Positions 44,825-53,622 are shown, numbered from the stretch's first letter. The stretch is DNA of 64,000 nucleotides from Nannocystis bainbridge (GCF_028368995.1 NZ_JAQNDL010000003.1:2852001-2916000); one strand, 5' to 3'. Program-made: numbers and translations. The notes: generated by a model from the letters alone, not told the origin.

Positions 44825-47800
44825 GTGTCGTCGCAACGGAGTTCGTCCCCGCCGGTCGAGGTGCTGATCGTGACGGCGCTCCGGATGGAGCGTGATGCGG
44901 TCAAGGCGGTGAGCACTGGAGCGCTGGGCGTCTGGAGCGAGGAGCGTGTGCCGGGCACTGGGCTGCGAGTGGAACGGCGGTCGTTCGCTGCGGCAGACGG
45001 GGCGAGGCTGACCGTCGCGTTGATCTGCGCGGAGGACATGGGCGGGACGCAGACCGCAGGCGTCGCCGGCCCGGTCGTGATGGCGCTACGGCCGCGGTGT
45101 TTGGCGATGTGCGGGGTGCTGGCCGGGAAGCCGGGAGACACCGAGTTCGGCGACGTGGTGTTCGCCGACCAGTTGCTCCTCCACGACTCGGGGAAGCGAA
45201 CGGCGAAGGGCTTCCAGCACGGGACCCGGCCCCATGTCATGGATATCCGGTGGGTGGAGAAGGCGCGTGACTTCGCCGAGGATCCTGGCGACGCGCTCGC
45301 ATGGCTGCGCGGGCCGGACTGGACCGTCGATCAGCAGCGGGCGTGGCTGCTCGATCAGTTCGCGCGAGGGCGTGGCTCGCAAAGCCTCGGGCCGTTGCTC
45401 GCGGAGTGTTGCCCGGAGTACGAGAGCATCGTCGCGGGGCTGCTCGCGGAGGAGCTGGTCCATCCGGGGGACCAGCCGCTCACCGAGCAAGGCAAGAAGC
45501 ACGTCGACGCCGAGCGGTTCAAGTCGCAGCGCTGGCCGGGACTCGATCCACCGCGGCGCTCGCTGCGGGTCCATGTCGGGCCGATCGCCTCCGGCAACGC
45601 TGTGCAAGGGGACGAGGTGCTCTGGGATGAGCTCGAGACGTTCGCGCGCAAGGTGCTGGGCGTCGAGATGGAGGCCCACGCGGTCGCCAACACGGCGGAA
45701 CTCCTGCAGCTCGAGCTCGCGGTGGTCATGAAGGGCGTGATGGATCATGCCGACAAGCACAAGGACGACCGCTTCAAATCGTTCGCCGCGCGGGCCTCGG
45801 CAGAGTGCCTGCTCGCGTTCCTGCGGCGAAATAGCGCCACACGGGTACGAACGGGGTATGACGACATCCTGTCGCCGGGGACTGCGACGTTGCCGGACGA
45901 CCCGAGCCCGTCCCGCCTGCTACACCCGTCGTACGAGGTGGTGAAGTTCTTCCGGGCGGGGCGGAAGGACATCCTGGCCGAGCTAGACGAGTGGTGCACG
46001 ACCGGGAAGGCGGTGCAGGGGCGACTCGTCCACGGTCCGGGGGGATTCGGCAAGACCCGATTGGCGATCGAGTGGACACGTGACCTGCGCGAGCGCGGGT
46101 GGGCGGCCGGATTTCTTCACGCGCACGTTGTCGAGGACTGGTTCGACCGCGTGGTCGGACTCGGGATGCCGGTCGCCGTGGTGATCGACTACGCCGAGAG
46201 CCGCGCCGAACTACGGCAACTGCTCGCGCCAGTGCTTCAGTACGCGTCGGCCAGGGTGAAGTTGCCGGTGCGGATCCTGCTGCTCGCGCGTGGGGTAGAC
46301 GACTGGTGGCAGGCGCTGCTCGAGGGCGACGAGTCGCGGCGTGCGTTTCTCACAGCGGTACCGCCAGTACCGCTGCGACCGCTCGCCGACGGGTCGGAGG
46401 TGCGGGTGGAGGTGTTTCGTGCCGCCGCGGCCGAGTTCGCGGCGCGGCGCGGCCGGACGGCGCCGACGGTGTCCAGGGCGCTGACAGACCCGATCTTCGA
46501 TCGTGCCCTGTACATTCACATGGCGGCGCTCGCGGCGGTAGACGAGCTGGACCTACAACCGCCCCGGAAGGCAGAGGAGGAGCCGCTGTTGGCGGCGATC
46601 CTCGAGCACGAGGAGCGCTTCTGGGACGAACGGCAGAAGCGACACGACCGGCAGCACCGCCTCCACGTCGAGCGGGCGCGCCGGCTCGTGGCGGCCGCCA
46701 CCCTGCGCGGCGGCTTACCGACGCGTGAGGTGGCGAACGCCATCGGAACCCGGCTGAGGGCCGCGGACGAGGATCTGCTCATGCTGCTGCACGACGTGTA
46801 TGGCGCGCCGGGTAGCGGAGGCGGACCCGGGACCTACGTGGGTCCTCTCGAGCCCGACCTACTCGGCGAGGGCATGGTGCGGCGGACGTATCGGCGCATG
46901 GACGAGCCGCGGGAGAACTACATTGACGGGGTGTTCGAGGACGCCGACGCGGACCGTCTCCGCCATGGTTTTGAGGCTCTGGGGCGAGCTGCGGTGGGCG
47001 AGAAGCCGGTGGTCCGTCCGTGGATCGATCGACTGTTGGCGCGGGAGACGGCAACGCGGGCACTGCTCGCGTTCGCAGCGGCGAAGGCCGTCGGCCGGCG
47101 CACGGCCTTGTCTGTACTCGGCGATGCGTTGGCCGATGCGCTCGAGCGAGCCGGGGACGCACGTGTGGCCGCGGCTCTCGAACACGACGGAATTCCAACG
47201 CAGACGGTCACGCTTCGCCGCGTCGCGGTGTGGGTAAGCAGAGCGCTGCTGGCAGCGGCCCCGGATGGGGAGGAGGAGAACTTTCTCTCGCAGCGGGCTC
47301 ATGTCCTGAACAACCTCGGCAACAGGCAGAGCGAGGTCGGACAGCGGGAGGCGGCGCTCGCGTCGACGGCGGAGGCGGTGCGCATCTACGAGGAGCTGGC
47401 GAAGCGGAACCCGGACGCGTTCCAGCCGGACCTCGCCATGAGCCTGAACAACCTCGGCAACAGGCAGGGCGAGGTCGGGCAGCGGGAGGCGGCGCTCGTG
47501 TCGGTGGCGGAGGCGGTGCGCATCTTCGAGGAGCTGGCAAAGCGGAATCCAGACGCGTTCCAGCCGGACCTCGCCGCAAGCCTGAACAACCTCGGCGCTA
47601 TGCAGAGTGAGGTCGGGCAGCGGGAGGCGGCGCTCGTGTCGACGGTGGAATCGGTGCGCCTCCGTAGGGAGCTGGCGAAGCGGAACCCGGACGCGTTCCA
47701 GCCGGACCTCGCCGCAAGCCTGAACAACCTCGGCAACAGGCAGAGCGAGGTCGGGCAGCGGGAAGCGGCGCTCGCGGAGGCGGCGGAGGCGGTGCGCATC

Positions 47801-49360
47801 TACGAGGAGCTGGCGAAGCGGAACCCGGACGCGTTCCAGCCGGACCTCGCCGCAAGCCTGAACAACCTCGGCCCCATACAGAGCGGGGTCGGGCGGCGGG
47901 AGGAGGCGCTCGCGTCGGCGGCGGAGGCGGTGCGCATCTATGAGGAGCTAGCGAAGCGGAACCCGGACGCGTTCCAGCCGGACCTCGCCCTGAGCCTGAA
48001 CAACTTCAGCGCCATGCAGAGCGAGGTCGGGCAGCGGGAAGCGGCGCTCGCGTCGGTGGCGGAGTCGGTGCGCATCTACGAGGAGCTGGCGAAGCGGAAC
48101 CCGGACGCGTTCCAGCCGGACCTCGCCGCGAGCCTGAACAACCTCGGCAACAGGCAGAGCGAGGTCGGGCAGCGGAAAGCGGCGCTCGCGTCGGTGGCGG
48201 AGGCGGTGCGCCTCCGTAGGGAGTTGGCGAAGCGGAACCCGGACGCGTTCCAGCCGGACCTCGCCGCGAGCCTGAACAACCTTGGCATCATGCAGAGCGA
48301 GGTCGGGCAGCCGGAGGCGGCGCTCACGTCGGCTGCGGAGGGGGTGCGCGTCTACGAGGAGCTGGCGAAGCGGAACCCGGACGCATTCCACCCGGACCTC
48401 GCCGCGAGCCTGAGCAACCTCGGCAACAGACAGAGCCAGGTCGGGCAGCCAGAGGCGGCGCTCGCGTCGGTGGCGGAGGCGGTGCGCATCTACGAGGAGC
48501 TGGCGAAGCGGAACCCGGACGCGTTCCAACCGCACCTCGCCGCGAGCCTGAACAACCTCGGCAACAGGCAGAGCGAGGCCGGGCGGCGGGAGGCAGCGCT
48601 CGCGTCGGTGGCGGAGGCGGTGCGCATCCGTAGGGAACTGGCGAAACGGAACCCGGACGCGTTCCAGCCGGGCCTCGCCATCAGCCTGAACAACCTCGGC
48701 ATTATGCAGAGCGAGGTCGGCCAGCCGGAAGTGGCGCTCGCGTCGGCTGCGGAGGGGGTGCGCATCTACGAGGAGCTGGCGAAGGGGAACCCGGGTGTGT
48801 TCCACCCGGAACTCGCCGCGAGCCTGAACAACCTCGGCTCAAGGCAGAGCGAGGTCGGCCAGCGGGAGGCGGCGCTCGAGTCGGTGGCGGAGGCGGTGCG
48901 CATCTACGAGGAGCTGGCAAAGCAGAACCCGGACGCGTTCCAGCCGCACCTCGCCATGAGCCTGAACAACCTCGGCGCCATGCAGAGCGAGGTCGGCCAG
49001 CGGGAGGCAGCGCTCGCATCGATGGCGGAGGCGGTGCGCATCCGTAGGGAGCTGGCGAAGCGGAACCCGGACGCGTTCCAGCCGCACCTCGCCATGAGCC
49101 TGAACAACCTCGGCGCCATGCAGAGCGAGGTCGGCCAGCGGGAGGCGGCGCTCGCGTCAGCAGCGGAGACGTTTGACCTGTACTGGCCGCACTTCGCTGC
49201 ACACCCCGAAAACTTCGCGCGAAACATGATGATCTCGCTGCGGAATCTCCTCCGACGACAGCGCGACGCGGGACTAGCTCCGGACGCGGCGCTGCTCGAG
49301 CGTGTCGGCGTCCTCCGCGGGTTGGGCCTCGACATGCCGCTCGATTTGGATAGCGGATGA
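44825..49360 (+). CDS. Phosphorylase-STAND NTPase-TPR protein (conflict/defence type)
   Basis: 1511 residues from a GTG start. The N-terminal domain (about 8-325) is a PNP/UDP phosphorylase (MTAN-like) domain: 'VEVLIVTALRMERDAV', 'CGVLAGKPG', the nucleoside-site GVEMEAHAVA (about 277-286) and 'MKGVMDHADKHKDDRF'. The NTPase follows: P-loop HGPGGFGKTRLA (about 402-413), Walker B VAVVIDYAESR (about 449-459) and LLLAR. A helical region leads to 14 TPR-like repeats of exactly 46 residues (828-1471) with consensus LNNLG-RQSEVGQREAALAS and ...RIYEELAKRNPDAFQPDLA. This is a STAND layout: effector, switch and ligand-binding repeats. Phosphorylase-type effectors of such systems are thought to attack nucleotides or NAD. 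No signal peptide; cytoplasmic. It is the last gene before attR. Confidence 0.92.
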   Translation: MSSQRSSSPPVEVLIVTALRMERDAVKAVSTGALGVWSEERVPGTGLRVERRSFAAADGARLTVALICAEDMGGTQTAGVAGPVVMALRPRCLAMCGVLAGKPGDTEFGDVVFADQLLLHDSGKRTAKGFQHGTRPHVMDIRWVEKARDFAEDPGDALAWLRGPDWTVDQQRAWLLDQFARGRGSQSLGPLLAECCPEYESIVAGLLAEELVHPGDQPLTEQGKKHVDAERFKSQRWPGLDPPRRSLRVHVGPIASGNAVQGDEVLWDELETFARKVLGVEMEAHAVANTAELLQLELAVVMKGVMDHADKHKDDRFKSFAARASAECLLAFLRRNSATRVRTGYDDILSPGTATLPDDPSPSRLLHPSYEVVKFFRAGRKDILAELDEWCTTGKAVQGRLVHGPGGFGKTRLAIEWTRDLRERGWAAGFLHAHVVEDWFDRVVGLGMPVAVVIDYAESRAELRQLLAPVLQYASARVKLPVRILLLARGVDDWWQALLEGDESRRAFLTAVPPVPLRPLADGSEVRVEVFRAAAAEFAARRGRTAPTVSRALTDPIFDRALYIHMAALAAVDELDLQPPRKAEEEPLLAAILEHEERFWDERQKRHDRQHRLHVERARRLVAAATLRGGLPTREVANAIGTRLRAADEDLLMLLHDVYGAPGSGGGPGTYVGPLEPDLLGEGMVRRTYRRMDEPRENYIDGVFEDADADRLRHGFEALGRAAVGEKPVVRPWIDRLLARETATRALLAFAAAKAVGRRTALSVLGDALADALERAGDARVAAALEHDGIPTQTVTLRRVAVWVSRALLAAAPDGEEENFLSQRAHVLNNLGNRQSEVGQREAALASTAEAVRIYEELAKRNPDAFQPDLAMSLNNLGNRQGEVGQREAALVSVAEAVRIFEELAKRNPDAFQPDLAASLNNLGAMQSEVGQREAALVSTVESVRLRRELAKRNPDAFQPDLAASLNNLGNRQSEVGQREAALAEAAEAVRIYEELAKRNPDAFQPDLAASLNNLGPIQSGVGRREEALASAAEAVRIYEELAKRNPDAFQPDLALSLNNFSAMQSEVGQREAALASVAESVRIYEELAKRNPDAFQPDLAASLNNLGNRQSEVGQRKAALASVAEAVRLRRELAKRNPDAFQPDLAASLNNLGIMQSEVGQPEAALTSAAEGVRVYEELAKRNPDAFHPDLAASLSNLGNRQSQVGQPEAALASVAEAVRIYEELAKRNPDAFQPHLAASLNNLGNRQSEAGRREAALASVAEAVRIRRELAKRNPDAFQPGLAISLNNLGIMQSEVGQPEVALASAAEGVRIYEELAKGNPGVFHPELAASLNNLGSRQSEVGQREAALESVAEAVRIYEELAKQNPDAFQPHLAMSLNNLGAMQSEVGQREAALASMAEAVRIRRELAKRNPDAFQPHLAMSLNNLGAMQSEVGQREAALASAAETFDLYWPHFAAHPENFARNMMISLRNLLRRQRDAGLAPDAALLERVGVLRGLGLDMPLDLDSG
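47306..49237 (+). repeat. Fourteen 138-bp tandem repeats coding for TPR units
   Basis: Units begin at 47306 and recur every 138 bases without a break, starting CTGAACAACCTCGGC. Most units differ by only a few bases; variable positions cluster at the residues after LNNLG (NRQ, AMQ, IMQ, PIQ) and after VR (IYEE or LRRE/IRRE). The last unit is degenerate. The near identity indicates recent duplication or gene conversion. Confidence 0.95.
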
Positions 49361-49922
49361 GCCCATACATGGCCGCGGGGACAGATGACGACAAGGCCGA
49401 GTTGGTCGGCGCGGCAGCGCCTGTCCTTTCTTTCGACGGTGGACGTTCTGCTCGTCTCGACGGTTCGCAGGCCGGCGGTCCCAAAGCTTGTTTAAGCGGG
49501 GAGTGCATGCGATCGGCGACTTCATCGCCGCGCCGGGCGCTCGCCCGCTGCCGACCTACCCGAAGCGCACGCGGCCTCGGCCTGATCGCCAGGACTCACC
49601 CTCGGCTGCGTATGCTGAGTCGCCGCGATGACTCGAACTAGCATGACCGAGTAGACATGCCCCAATGGACAGTATGGAGCGCCAGCGCGCGATACTCCTG
49701 ATGCCCCATGGGGACTCGGTCCCGATGTCCAGGCAGCCGGCAATGGTCCGTAGTCGGCCCCGAGGCTGGCGGCATTCCGGGGGGTCTGCGTTGACGCGTC
49801 GAGTTATGCGCGGTCGTGAGATCTCCAGCTCCGGGTCGAAATTGGTTCAACTTTGGTACGAATTCCTGTCGAGCGGGATCAAAGTGACGAATTCGCGGGA
49901 ATTGAGCCCACCTGCATAGCCT
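49361..49922. other. Right end of the element, no gene recognised
   Basis: Two chance frames (49357-49641 and 49665-49919) have no family resemblance. The last 70 bases are more AT-rich than their surroundings and hold two GAATTC-centred motifs (CGAATTC at 49859 and CGAATTCG at 49888). The left end has CTCGAATTCGAG at 10601-10612, so these may be integrase arm sites. Confidence 0.45.
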
Positions 49923-50579
49923 ATGGCCGACATCGACAACGACGGCCAGGCCGACATCGTCGTCGTCTCCAACGCCTACGGCAAGAACGACCCGAGCATC
50001 AGTTGCGTCGAGGACGGCGTCAGCGGTCAGTCCGGCGTGCGCGTGTTCGGCACCGCCGGCGGCAAGTGGGTGCGCACGCGCCGGGTCTGGAATCAGCACA
50101 CTTATCATATCACCAATGTCAACGAGGACGGCACGATCCCCGCAGGCGAGGAGCCCAACTGGACCGTCCCGGACTTCAACAACTTCCGCCAGAACAAGCA
50201 GCCCGACAGCGAGCGCGGCGCCCCCGACGCGATCGTCGCCATCGCCCCGCTGTGCGAGGAGAGCGACTACTCCTTGACCGCCACCGTCCGCAACATCGGC
50301 GAGGCCCCGCTCCCGCCTGGCGTCGTCGTCGGCTTCTACACCGGCGTCCCCGACACCGGCATGAAGATCGGCGAGCTCGTCACCACCAAGGCCCTCTACC
50401 CGCTCGAGTCCGAGACCCTCAAGCTCCCGTTCAACGACGCCCCCGCCGACGTCAAGAACGGCATCGTCGACATCTACGCCATCGTCGACGATACCATGGT
50501 CCCGCACCCCGAATGGCAGGAGTGCCGCATCGACAACAACACCGGCACCAGCACCGGCAAGTGCCTCATCGCCGGCTGA
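49923..50579 (+). pseudogene. C-terminal part of FG-GAP lipoprotein gene, split by the mobile element
   Basis: 218 codons including an ATG supplied by the element at 49923; the original gene resumes at about 49926. It starts inside an FG-GAP repeat (ADIDNDGQADIVVV), which completes the repeat broken at 10574. Then comes a stretch with WVRTRRVWNQHTYHITNVNEDG and a CARDB-like beta domain (about 120-200: 'YSLTATVRNIGEAPLPPGVVVGFYTG'). It ends CRIDNNTGTSTGKCLIAG. It has no signal peptide, so any product would stay in the cytoplasm. No good ribosome-binding site precedes the ATG. Confidence 0.9.
49926..49946 (+). repeat. Right attachment site (attR)
   Basis: Matches attL at 19 of 21 positions; the two mismatches lie immediately on either side of the identical 7-bp centre TCGACAA. 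Crossover there rejoins codons 621 and 622 of the FG-GAP gene in frame. Confidence 0.8.
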
Positions 50580-50635
50580 GGCCCGGCGTCACGGCCGGGC
50601 CAGCGCTGCCGCTCGCCCGGCCTCGACGGCTTCGA
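50514..50635 (+). repeat. Duplicated 3' end of the FG-GAP gene, copy 1
   Basis: From TGGCAGGAGTGCC through the stop codon and about 55 bases beyond, the sequence recurs at 52557-52668 with only scattered substitutions and small deletions. This copy is the intact gene end. Confidence 0.85.
50581..50600 (+). terminator. GC-rich hairpin after the split gene
   Basis: GCCCGGC-GTCACG-GCCGGGC begins one base after the stop at 50579. No T-run follows, so it may be a weak or factor-dependent terminator. It lies inside the segment duplicated at 52557, where the hairpin is no longer intact. Confidence 0.45.
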
Positions 50636-50753
50636 CAAACACCGCCCCGCGTCACGCTGGCCTCGCCGCCCCCGGTGTGCTCAGCGTCAACAACATTTCC
50701 GGGTGGTCGGCGCCGGCGATGGCGCCGGGCCCGGCATCCGCCGGAGCCTCTGA

Positions 50754-52058
50754 TCACAGCACCGCGGCGACGGCCCGGCGGTCCGCTCGCGCCGTGGGGG
50801 CCAGAAATCCCTCGAGCTCCTGGTCCAGGCAGACCGTTCGAACGGCGCGCAATATGTCCTGTTGCTCCGGGGTGTCCGCCGCGAAGCCGTCCGCAAACAG
50901 CCGCTCCCAGCGCTGGACGGCGCCGCAGCGGATGAACCTGAGCATATATTCATCGAAGGTCAGGCATATGCGATGGAGCGACCGCTCGGAGTAGTTCCAG
51001 TGATACAGCGGATAGCGGTCCACGGCCGCCAGATCGATGAAGATCGGGTATTCGCCGTGGACGAGCACCCGGTACTGGCCCTCGGGGCGCCCGTTCAGCC
51101 GAATATCTCCGAGGTATTCCGCGACGAGAGACTCTTTACGCCAGAACAGGTCCATATAGCCGGAGATGCGTGAGTCCGCGAACAGACCGTCTCTGCGCCA
51201 CGAGAAGACCGTCCCGTCGAGCTGGCGATAGAAGTTCAGCACACCCGCCGGCACGGGATGTCCGAGGATCAAGTGCGCGGCGATCGTCTCGCTCGACATC
51301 GGCGCGCCACCGTCCATCATCGGCCTCCCCTTCCCGGTCCTCCCGGGTCGCATCCACTCGCGGGCGGCCACGGCCTGCGCGAGCTCGGCGTGCCAGTCGA
51401 CCCCCGGCGAGGTCGCCACCAGGAGCCCGGCGACCTCGCGCTCCAGCGCCGCGAAAGATCCGGGCAGGCCGAGCTCGCGGCGAGCGGCGTCGGCGACGAG
51501 TAGCGGCCATAACGGCGCCCCGGCGCAGCGGATCGCCAGCGCGAGGTACTCCTCCAGCCGAAACGGCAGCGTCCAGCGCTTCGTATCCAGCGCGAGCACC
51601 AGCTCATAGCTGCCCTCCGTGAGTCGCGCGCACGTGTGCACATGGTGCCCACGATGCGAGGTGCACGCGAGCGGGAGCAGGCCTTCGCGCAGCAGCGGGT
51701 CCTGCGTCGGGTGAGCGGCGTGCCGGGCCAGCGCGTCCGCCAGCGCCTTGACCGCCAGGAGCTGGATCTGACCGCCGGGCCAGCGCAGTCGCATGCGATT
51801 GACGGCGACGAGGCCGTCGCGGAGGTCGTCGGGCAGCGCGGGCAGCTGGTCGCACAGCGCCTGCAGGTCGGCACGCGCGACCTTCCTCGGCGGGAGGTAC
51901 TCACAGCCGGTCACCGCCGCGAGCGCGACGCCCGGCGGCGGACCGAGGCCCGAGGGACCACGAAGCGCGGTGAGTAGATCGTTGAGCGACACCGGCGCGA
52001 GACTGGCACGTCGCGCCTGCGCCGGGAACAGGATCATCCTCCCCGGGTCGACGAGCAT
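50754..52058 (-). CDS. Hypothetical protein with SMI1/KNR4-like C-terminal region
   Basis: 434 residues from the ATG at 52058; the open frame extends upstream into a pseudogene and is not coding there. No signal peptide. Residues about 1-290 form Leu/Ala-rich helices without a recognised family. The last 140 residues include 'ILGHPVPAGVLNFYRQLDGTVFSWRRDGLF' and 'YRVLVHGEYPIFIDLAAVDRYPLYHW', which resemble a SUKH-type core (pro-hydrophobic 'FYR-x-x-x-G-T-x-F-x-W'). A role in contact-dependent immunity or in cytoplasmic protein binding is possible but not shown. It lies between the two copies of the duplicated gene end. Confidence 0.7.
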   Translation of the reverse strand: MLVDPGRMILFPAQARRASLAPVSLNDLLTALRGPSGLGPPPGVALAAVTGCEYLPPRKVARADLQALCDQLPALPDDLRDGLVAVNRMRLRWPGGQIQLLAVKALADALARHAAHPTQDPLLREGLLPLACTSHRGHHVHTCARLTEGSYELVLALDTKRWTLPFRLEEYLALAIRCAGAPLWPLLVADAARRELGLPGSFAALEREVAGLLVATSPGVDWHAELAQAVAAREWMRPGRTGKGRPMMDGGAPMSSETIAAHLILGHPVPAGVLNFYRQLDGTVFSWRRDGLFADSRISGYMDLFWRKESLVAEYLGDIRLNGRPEGQYRVLVHGEYPIFIDLAAVDRYPLYHWNYSERSLHRICLTFDEYMLRFIRCGAVQRWERLFADGFAADTPEQQDILRAVRTVCLDQELEGFLAPTARADRRAVAAVL

Positions 52059-52105
52059 ATGCGTGAGTCCAGGCACCCTGCGGACCGGTGAGACCGGCGC
52101 GCCGG

Positions 52106-52500
52106 TCAGAGGCCGAATTGTGCGAGCACGAGGGTCTTCTTGCCGGACGTGCCGACGAGCACACCGTCGAGTTTGACCTTGCCGTTGACTGTGATTGCGA
52201 CGATCGCCGCGCCGTCTGGCCCGGCGATGGCTGTGGCCACCGAGGACACGTCGTTGGGTATGGTCGGCGAGCAGCGCGGAGCTCCACACGTGCGAGCCGT
52301 CCGCCGCGAGCTGCGCGAGCGTGGCGGCTCCATAGATGATTGCCGTCGGCGTCGAGCTGGGCGAGCAACACATCGCCCAGCCGTTGGAGTACAGCACGCC
52401 ACCGCCGAGGTCGATGCCCGGGCCGTACAGCGTGCCTGCGAGCCACATCCGGCCATCGCCGACGGGGGCGACGAAGAGCGGCAATTCGCTCGCAGTGCCA
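52106..52500 (-). pseudogene. Frameshifted end of a beta-propeller protein
   Basis: The coding signal jumps among all three minus-strand frames: 'PLFVAPVGDGRMWLAGTLYGPGIDLGGG' in one, then 'DVLLAQLDADGNHLW' in another, then 'DVSSVATAIAGPDGAAIVAITVNG...KKTLVLAQFGL' and a stop at 52106 in a third. Read together, these are the repeat units of a propeller-type lipoprotein (SBBP-like: F-x-G-x-I-D-x-G-G-G, A-x-L-D-x-x-G). At least two frameshifts and loss of the N-terminus mark it as dead. It ends 47 bases before the SUKH-like gene start. Confidence 0.7.
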
Positions 52501-52556
52501 TGATTGAGGCCGACATGGCGGTGGGCCCACCTGGGCTCGATGGTTTGCGATCGAGG

Positions 52557-52668
52557 TGGCAGGAGTGCCGGATCGACAACAACACCGGCACCAGCACCGG
52601 CAGTGCCTCGTCGCCGGCTGAGGCCCGGCCTGGCCAGCGCCACCGCTCGCCCCGCCTCGTCGGCTTCA
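52557..52668 (+). repeat. Duplicated 3' end of the FG-GAP gene, copy 2
   Basis: Same orientation as copy 1. One base is missing after GGCACCAGCACCGGCA, so the frame is broken. The copies bracket about 1.9 kb holding the SUKH-like gene and the propeller pseudogene. The 110 bases after it (52669-52780) hold nothing recognisable. Confidence 0.85.
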
Positions 52669-52780
52669 CAGGAGGTCGACGCGGACCCGGCGGCCGCGCC
52701 GCTCGCGGGAGCGCGACCGCGTCCTGCTCGTCCGGGCGACCCGGGCGCGGCGCTGCGGAGGAGCGTGTTAGCATGGCCGC

Positions 52781-52993
52781 ATGAGCGTCCATCGCGTCGA
52801 CAACCAGGACGAACGGCAGGACATCTGGCGTCGCGTCTACGCCCAGGTGTTCGCCTCGGCTTTCATGCAGAGGCTGTCCGACCCGAGCTTCCTGGGCGAC
52901 AAGCCGCTGGATGAACTCGCCCAGGACGCCGCAGACCTGGCCATCGCCAATATCCCGACGACGCGCCCGGTCACCCCGGGGCCGATGGTCTAG
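52781..52993 (+). CDS. Small hypothetical protein
   Basis: 70 residues from an ATG, mostly helical and acidic ('DERQDIWRRVYAQVFASAFMQRLSD...PLDELAQDAADLAIANI'), with a Pro-rich end. No signal peptide. No family recognised. Its TAG overlaps the TAG of the convergent GST gene in a shared CTAG. Confidence 0.6.
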   Translation: MSVHRVDNQDERQDIWRRVYAQVFASAFMQRLSDPSFLGDKPLDELAQDAADLAIANIPTTRPVTPGPMV

Positions 52994-53622
52994 CTGACCG
53001 CGGCCTCCGCCATCAATCCCGCGTCCAGCTCGGCGGCACGAGCGAAGGCCGGATGCGCGGCGACACGGTCGATGTAAGCGCGGATCTCCGGCAGCGCGGG
53101 CACGATCCCGAAACCCGTGGTCCAGCGCAGCGCGCTGCCCCACAGCACGTCGGCGGCGCTGAAACGGTCGCCGAGCAGGTAATCGCCGCGCCCGAGCTGC
53201 TCGACCAGCGTCTTCAGCATCGCATCGTAGCTGCCGTAACCAGCGGTCGAGGCCTCGATGTCCGGGCGCTTCATCGCGTGGTCGACCACCGCGGGTTCGA
53301 AGCTCGAGCCATAGAACGCGATCCAGCGCAGATAGGGGCCACGACGTGGATCGTCGAGGGCCGGCGCCAGCCCGGCCGCCGGGAACAGGTCGGCCAGGTA
53401 GATGTAAATCGCGACCTGCTCGGTCACCACCGCGTCGCGGTACCGGATGGTCGGCAGTTTGCCCAGCGGATTGAGCGCGAGGAACTCCGGCGTGCGGTTC
53501 GCCCCGGCCTTGAGGTCGATGAATCGCACTTCGTACGGTGCTCCGAGCGCTTCGAGCAGCACGCGCACGCCGGCCGAACGCGATTGTGGATTGTGAAAGA
53601 GGGTGATGATCGACTCGGTCAT
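52990..53622 (-). CDS. Glutathione S-transferase family protein
   Basis: 210 residues from the ATG at 53622; longer open frames upstream run into the divergent regulator. Thioredoxin-like half: 'ITLFHNPQSRSAGVRVLLEALGAPYE', 'NPLGKLPTIRYRD', then 'VTEQVAIYIYLAD', the glutathione-binding region. The alpha domain ends in 'GRGDYLLGDRFSAADVLWGSALRW', with the N-capping D typical of GSTs. The catalytic residue is likely Ser14 or Ser16. Divergent from a WYL-type regulator 86 bases away, which is likely to control it. Cytoplasmic. Confidence 0.93.
   Translation of the reverse strand: MTESIITLFHNPQSRSAGVRVLLEALGAPYEVRFIDLKAGANRTPEFLALNPLGKLPTIRYRDAVVTEQVAIYIYLADLFPAAGLAPALDDPRRGPYLRWIAFYGSSFEPAVVDHAMKRPDIEASTAGYGSYDAMLKTLVEQLGRGDYLLGDRFSAADVLWGSALRWTTGFGIVPALPEIRAYIDRVAAHPAFARAAELDAGLMAEAAVS

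Larger units (their letters stand above)
10554..49946. mobile_element. Integrated element of about 39.4 kb in the FG-GAP lipoprotein gene
   Basis: Its boundaries are defined by the two halves of the interrupted gene and by a 21-bp imperfect direct repeat at 10554-10574 and 49926-49946. A tyrosine integrase gene starts 123 bases inside the left boundary. Cargo in order: integrase, membrane-anchored HTH regulator, repeat blocks, a cytochrome-like lipoprotein, an IS3-family insertion, kinase modules, a Crp/Fnr regulator, an RHS DNase toxin operon, lipoproteins, and a TIR plus phosphorylase-STAND-TPR pair. No phage structural, conjugation or replication genes are visible, so it looks like a genomic island mobilised only by its integrase or by other elements. 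Confidence 0.88.

Noticed and set aside
49665..49919. 84-codon plus-strand frame at the right end of the element
   Set aside because: No family resemblance, no ribosome-binding site, and it ends within bases of attR.
8712..50579. Assembly chimera as the cause of the split FG-GAP gene
   Set aside because: The matched core repeats, the precise in-frame junction and the adjacent integrase are what site-specific integration predicts; a random misassembly would not give them.
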